In this document: piece after piece, positions 6,967 to 10,376 of the stretch
Position numbering within the stretch: position 1 is the first letter of the stretch
Layout of the letters: every line of letters starts with the position of its first letter
Translations under genes and position numbers: made by a program
Notes under the pieces: model-generated
What the model was told of the DNA's origin: nothing
Seen by the model: the letters and a program-made list of their open reading frames with translations, nothing else
The model's database searches: none
Assembly: GCA_030622775.1 (NCBI GenBank)
Contig: JAUXFS010000023.1
Span: 1-10,376, forward strand
Reading direction: 5' to 3'
Source: Rhodospirillales bacterium
GTDB lineage: Bacteria > Pseudomonadota > Alphaproteobacteria > Rhodospirillales > Defluviicoccaceae
Length of the DNA: 10,376 nucleotides

Positions 6967-8226
6967 TCAAGAACTTATTGAATCAGCGACGATCGCGGCC
7001 GCGGCCGTTCGACCAGAGCGCACGCTGCCCTCGATGGTCGCCGGCAGGCCCGTATCGGTCCAGTCGCCGGCGAGCAATAGGTTCGACCACGGGGTGCGGA
7101 AACCGGGCCGGCGCCTGGTCTCGGCCGGCGTCTGCGCGAAGGTCGCCCGCTTCTCCTTGACGATCCGGAACGCGGGCAAAGGTTGGCCTTCCAGGCCGAG
7201 GGCGCGCGTTATTTCCCTCCACATTCGCGTGGCGATGGCGTCGCTGCCCTCCTCGGCGAGCGAATCGGCGGCGCTGACCGTCACCGAAGCGACATCGCCG
7301 CGCACGAACAACCACTGGCAGAGGCCGCCAACCAGGCCCAGGAAGAACGGATGTTCACCGATTCGGCCGACAAGGAAATGGCCGTTGACGATCGCCCGGC
7401 TTCCCCGGGGTGTTTCCAACCCGGGGAGCAGCGCCGCCGCCGCCGGGGGGACCGCCAGGATCGCCCGGTCGCCCGCCCCCAACCTCACGGTTTCGCCGCC
7501 GGCGAACGCCAGCGCCGCGATCCCGTCGCCCCCGAAGGTTACCGCCCGCAGCCGGCTACGGAAACGCACCGTCGCGCCCGCCGTCTCCAGCAACCGGAGC
7601 GCCGGATCGACGAAGCACTCGCTCAGCCCGGGGTTGGCGATACGCGGCCGACAGGCGGCCTCGCCGCGGCCGAAGGTCTCGCGGACCACGGGCCACAACA
7701 AAGACGCCGCCCCCTCGTCGGCGGCGGTATTCAATGCGGCCACCGCCAGGGGTTCCCAGAAACGCCGGAACAGCACGCCGCCACCGTCGAGGCATTGGGC
7801 GACGGTGGCGTCACCGCCGGCCCGGGCCAGTCGCAGCGCCCGCAGATATTCCGAGAGCCGGCTTCCCGGGATCCGCCGGGCCGCCGACAGGATCCACCAC
7901 GGGACGCGCCCCGCGCCGGGGCGAACCGTCCACCGTTCCCCGCTCTCCAGGTCGAGAAACGGGAACTCGGCGTGCTCGGGTCCGCAAAGCCGGTCGGTCG
8001 CGCCGATCGCTTCCAGATACGCTCGGGTGTCTTCGTTGCCGCTGAGAAGCAGGTGGTTGCCGTTGTCGATGCGACGGCCGAGCACCTCGTCGAAAAACGA
8101 CCGGCAGCGGCCGCCGGCGTGACCCGCCGCTTCGTAGACGGTGACCGGACGGCCGGCGCGGACCAACGACACCGCCGCCGACAGGCCGGCGAGACCGGCC
8201 CCGATCACATGGACCCGGCCCGTCAA
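6967..8226 (-). CDS. hpnE: HpnE, hydroxysqualene dehydroxylase (FAD-dependent, squalene-forming)
   Basis: 419-residue FAD-dependent amine-oxidase/desaturase-fold protein. In the HpnCDE route it reduces hydroxysqualene to squalene, the substrate of Shc. Seen: the N-terminal FAD dinucleotide-binding GAGLAG (9-14), then E32 and GHAGGRCRS (35-43) of the Rossmann and GG motifs, and the C-terminal FAD-contacting LAGDWTDTGLPATIEG (about 385-400), all typical of the family. The start is taken as TTG at 8226, because no ATG or GTG in frame lies between the hpnD stop and the FAD motif except a GTG at codon 7. An AGG lies 7 nt ahead of the TTG but is buried in the hairpin at 8233-8269. It follows hpnD by 45 nt in the same reading frame. 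Confidence 0.95.
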   Translation of the reverse strand: MTGRVHVIGAGLAGLSAAVSLVRAGRPVTVYEAAGHAGGRCRSFFDEVLGRRIDNGNHLLLSGNEDTRAYLEAIGATDRLCGPEHAEFPFLDLESGERWTVRPGAGRVPWWILSAARRIPGSRLSEYLRALRLARAGGDATVAQCLDGGGVLFRRFWEPLAVAALNTAADEGAASLLWPVVRETFGRGEAACRPRIANPGLSECFVDPALRLLETAGATVRFRSRLRAVTFGGDGIAALAFAGGETVRLGAGDRAILAVPPAAAALLPGLETPRGSRAIVNGHFLVGRIGEHPFFLGLVGGLCQWLFVRGDVASVTVSAADSLAEEGSDAIATRMWREITRALGLEGQPLPAFRIVKEKRATFAQTPAETRRRPGFRTPWSNLLLAGDWTDTGLPATIEGSVRSGRTAAAAIVADSISS

Positions 8227-8232
8227 CTCAGA

Positions 8233-8269
8233 ACCTGACCGACAATGTATTGCGCATTTTCGGTCAGGT
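8233..8269 (-). promoter_or_regulatory. Hairpin between hpnD and hpnE that covers the hpnE ribosome-binding site
   Basis: A perfect 10-bp inverted repeat, ACCTGACCGA and TCGGTCAGGT, with arms at 8269-8260 and 8242-8233. The 17-nt interior can add a further 4-bp stem (AAUG/CAUU) across one A-G mismatch, leaving a 7-nt loop. The 3' arm contains the AGG that serves as Shine-Dalgarno 7 nt before the hpnE TTG. The 5' arm starts 2 nt after the hpnD stop codon, inside the footprint of a terminating ribosome. There is no U-run, so it is not an intrinsic terminator. The pairing is seen directly; a role in coupling hpnE translation to hpnD is inferred. Confidence 0.65.
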
Positions 8270-8271
8270 CC

Positions 8272-9147
8272 TCAAACGATCCCGTAGCGGAAGGCCACCC
8301 ACAGCTTCTCCGCCGATGATACCGACACCGGTTCCGCCCAGCGCCGCCAGCCCCGGAATATCAGCCGCCGCAGCGTCCGACGATAGACTTCCATCATGAT
8401 CAGCGCCGGACGCGTGTCGCGCCGGTCGCATTGGGCGAGAACCGCCGCCGCCTCGGCGAAACGGTTGCGGGCGATCTCCGCGATCCTCTCGCAGACCGCC
8501 TCCACCGCCGGTTGCTCGAGCACGCGGCAAGCATCCTCGATATCAATGACGCCGTGGGCGCGAAGCATGTCCTCCGGCAGGTAGAGCCGGTCGCGCTTGG
8601 CGTCCTCCTTCAAGTCCCGGAGGATATTGGTCAGTTGCAACGCCTGCCCGAGAGCCCGCGCCAGACGGTCGCCGGTAGACTCGTCGACGCCGAACACCCG
8701 GTTGGAAAGACGGCCGACCGCGCACGCCACCCGGTCGCAGTAGAGGATGAGTTCGTCCATGTCGGCGATGCGCAGGCGGTCGGCGGCATCCATCTCCATG
8801 CCGTCGATGACCGCGAGGAAATCGGCCTTGCCGAGATCGAACCGCCGCACCGGGCCAAGCAGCGCCCGCGATATCGGCAGTCGCGGCGCGCGGTCGTAAA
8901 GCCGCTCGATTTCGTCGCGCCACCGCCCGAGGCCGATCAGCTTCTCCGGGACCTCCCCCGGATCGTCGGCGATGTCGTCGACCTCGCGACAGAAGGCATA
9001 GACGGCGAACATCGCCCGGCGCTTTTCCTCGGGCAGGATGCGCATCGCCCAGTAGAACGACGTTCCCGACCGCCGGACCACGGACTCCACGTGGTCAAGG
9101 TCGCCGTCCGCGATAATCTCGGGGTTCACCTCGCTCATGGGCGCCAT
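8272..9147 (-). CDS. hpnD: HpnD, presqualene diphosphate synthase
   Basis: 291-residue squalene/phytoene synthase family enzyme that condenses two farnesyl diphosphates to presqualene diphosphate, the first step of the HpnCDE route. Seen: SGTSFYWAMRILP (27-39) as in the family, the first Asp-rich motif DDIAD (57-61), GMEMD (116-120), YCDRVACAVG (136-145) and the second Asp-rich QLTNILRDLKED (171-182), followed by RLYLPED. These retain all Mg-diphosphate-binding aspartates. HpnD is preferred over HpnC because of the SFYWAMR start and of its place directly before hpnE. The ATG at 9147 has GAAGG 11 nt upstream; a second in-frame ATG at 9138 is possible. hpnB ends 24 nt upstream. Confidence 0.93.
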   Translation of the reverse strand: MAPMSEVNPEIIADGDLDHVESVVRRSGTSFYWAMRILPEEKRRAMFAVYAFCREVDDIADDPGEVPEKLIGLGRWRDEIERLYDRAPRLPISRALLGPVRRFDLGKADFLAVIDGMEMDAADRLRIADMDELILYCDRVACAVGRLSNRVFGVDESTGDRLARALGQALQLTNILRDLKEDAKRDRLYLPEDMLRAHGVIDIEDACRVLEQPAVEAVCERIAEIARNRFAEAAAVLAQCDRRDTRPALIMMEVYRRTLRRLIFRGWRRWAEPVSVSSAEKLWVAFRYGIV

Positions 9148-9171
9148 GCATACACGAGCCTTCGGCCCACG

Positions 9172-10347
9172 TCACCCGCCGTGGACGCCGCTTTCTCCGT
9201 AGCTGCGGCCCTTCCACAGCCCCCCCCGGCCCCGCCAGTGGCGACGGGCGGAATCGACCGTCATCAGGGTGAACAGAAACGCCGCCGCCGGCAGCAGCAG
9301 CCCCCACCAAACCGGCAGCCGATAGAGACGGAGGGTGGGCCGGAACGCCGCCGCCATCAGCAGCCAGGCGAGCCCGCCGAGCCCCGCCGCCGCCGCGTTC
9401 GTCGCCGCGATCCCGTAGACCGTCGCCAGCGGCGGCACGCCATAGATCACCACCATGGCGAGGACCGTGACCACGAGGACGCCGGTCGAATGGTTCAACT
9501 GGGTGAACGCCGTGCGCGCCACCATCAGCCATAACTCCGACAGGCGATCGTATCGACGCAGGCTGCGGGTCTCGGTGGCGAGGCCGATCCACACGGCGCC
9601 CCGTCGCTTGATCCGTGCGGCCAGGGCGCAATCGTCGATCAACTGTCCGCGGATCGCGGCGATGCCGCCGGCGGCGTCCAACGCCGAGCGCCGCACCAGC
9701 ATGCAGCCCCCCGCGGCCGCGGCCTCGGGCCGTTGCGGGTCGTTGACGCGCGCGAACGGATAGAGTTTCTGAAAGAAGAAAACGAACGCCGGCACGAGCA
9801 GGCGTTCCCACGGGCTTGCGCAATGAAGCGCCACCATCAGCGAGACCAGATCGCGTCCCTCGGATTGGGCCTTGGCGACCAAGCGTCTCAGGTTGTTCGG
9901 GTCGTGCTCGATGTCGGCGTCGGTCAACAGCCGGTATTCCGCGTTCGGCCACCGTTCGTCGGCGTGCCGCAATCCCTGGTGCACCGCCCACAGCTTGCCG
10001 GTCCAGCCGGCCGGCGGCGGCTCTCCGCCGATCACCGCCAGGCGATCCGACCCGGCGCCGGCCGCCAGCGCCACGGCGGCGGTGCCGTCCGTGCTTCCGT
10101 CGTCGACCACCACCACGTCCAGCCCGCCGGGATAGTCCTGCGCCAGCAACGACGCGACGGTGGCGCCGATGGTCTCCGCCTCGTCGCGGGCGGGGACGAC
10201 GGCGACCACCGCCGGCCAACGATCCAACTCCGGCGCCCCCTCCGTCAGTCGCTGGTCTCCGCGCCAGAAGCCGCCACGAAAAAACAGGAAGTATAGCCAG
10301 GCGACGCACGACCCGGCGGCGAGCACGGCAATGACTGTCCTGGTCAT
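9172..10347 (-). CDS. hpnB: HpnB, hopene-associated family 2 glycosyltransferase
   Basis: 391-residue membrane-bound GT-A fold glycosyltransferase found in squalene/hopene clusters; donor and acceptor are not established. Seen: an N-terminal membrane helix (about 4-23), a cytoplasmic catalytic domain with VVPARDEAETI (50-60), DDGSTD (82-87), the metal-binding DAD (143-145), AAGGCMLVRR (211-220) and the IDDC acid motif (237-240). Three predicted membrane helices follow near 288-308, 315-335 and 346-364, and a basic tail ends in GRGGLWKGRSY. The QxxRW motif of processive synthases is absent, which argues for transfer of a single sugar. The ATG at 10347 is preceded by GGTGTAGGCGG; the frame is open to the window edge, but this start gives the expected N-terminal helix. 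hpnD follows 24 nt later, where hpnC sits in many other clusters. Confidence 0.92.
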   Translation of the reverse strand: MTRTVIAVLAAGSCVAWLYFLFFRGGFWRGDQRLTEGAPELDRWPAVVAVVPARDEAETIGATVASLLAQDYPGGLDVVVVDDGSTDGTAAVALAAGAGSDRLAVIGGEPPPAGWTGKLWAVHQGLRHADERWPNAEYRLLTDADIEHDPNNLRRLVAKAQSEGRDLVSLMVALHCASPWERLLVPAFVFFFQKLYPFARVNDPQRPEAAAAGGCMLVRRSALDAAGGIAAIRGQLIDDCALAARIKRRGAVWIGLATETRSLRRYDRLSELWLMVARTAFTQLNHSTGVLVVTVLAMVVIYGVPPLATVYGIAATNAAAAGLGGLAWLLMAAAFRPTLRLYRLPVWWGLLLPAAAFLFTLMTVDSARRHWRGRGGLWKGRSYGESGVHGG

Positions 10348-10376
10348 CCGCCTACACCAGGGACGAGGCGGCGCCC
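10344..10376 (-). other. Probable 3' end of an upstream gene, cut by window edge
   Basis: The bases ahead of hpnB read in two frames that stop near its start. One ends GRRLVPGVGG with a TGA that overlaps the hpnB ATG (ATGA type). The other ends AASSLV with TAG at 10352-10354. Either would be the tail of a tightly linked upstream gene. The missing pathway gene hpnC is an obvious candidate, but ten or fewer residues cannot identify it. Confidence 0.3.

Noticed and set aside
8233..8269. Intrinsic terminator after hpnD
   Set aside because: The stem is strong, but the RNA after it reads UCUGAG and then the hpnE start, with no U-tract, so it does not fit a terminator.
9095..10309. A 404-codon minus-strand frame over hpnB
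   Set aside because: Shifted reading of hpnB that yields Arg/Gly/Ala-rich sequence; the true frame has GT2 motifs and membrane helices.
1..10376. Mobile elements, CRISPR arrays, tRNA or rRNA genes
   Set aside because: No transposase or integrase motifs, no spaced direct repeats and no tRNA-like cloverleaf were seen; nearly all of the window is coding.

Overview
The window is a hopanoid (bacterial triterpenoid lipid) biosynthesis locus from a GC-rich bacterium. The best fit is an alphaproteobacterium of the Rhodospirillales or a related group. That placement rests on the gene set (hpnA, B, D, E, shc, G, H next to ispH), on the base composition and on the protein style. No rRNA or other taxonomic marker is present, so it is an inference.

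Layout. Two converging transcription blocks meet at about 4.2 kb, and a third block diverges from the middle one. (1) Minus strand, 1-1827: hpnA (NAD-dependent epimerase/dehydratase-like) followed 28 nt later by a ROK-family sugar kinase that runs off the left edge. (2) A 304-bp divergent intergenic region, 1828-2131. (3) Plus strand, 2132-4259: ispH (last step of the MEP isoprenoid pathway) and hpnH (radical SAM adenosylhopane synthase), 16 nt apart. (4) Minus strand, 10347 down to 4209: hpnB, hpnD, hpnE, shc (hpnF), hpnG. Genes here are tightly packed or abutting, except for a 45-nt gap before hpnE and a 97-nt gap before shc. Both gaps hold RNA hairpins. hpnG and hpnH overlap tail to tail by 51 nt. 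The last 29 bases at the right edge probably hold the end of another gene upstream of hpnB.

Pathway. IspH makes IPP and DMAPP, which are condensed elsewhere to farnesyl diphosphate. HpnD joins two FPP into presqualene diphosphate. HpnC, not in this window, would convert that to hydroxysqualene, and HpnE reduces it to squalene. Shc cyclises squalene to diploptene and diplopterol. HpnH adds the 5'-deoxyadenosyl group of SAM to diploptene to give adenosylhopane, and HpnG removes adenine on the way to ribosylhopane and bacteriohopanetetrol. HpnA and HpnB are cluster members without an established reaction.

The core pathway is well known. The less ordinary points are the hpnA-ROK kinase pairing, the absence of hpnC between hpnB and hpnD, a hairpin that buries the likely ribosome-binding site of hpnE, a small leader-like ORF with a hairpin ahead of shc, the hpnG/hpnH tail overlap, and an Ala in place of Thr in the Shc catalytic DXDDTA motif. 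I see no mobile element, CRISPR array, tRNA or rRNA.
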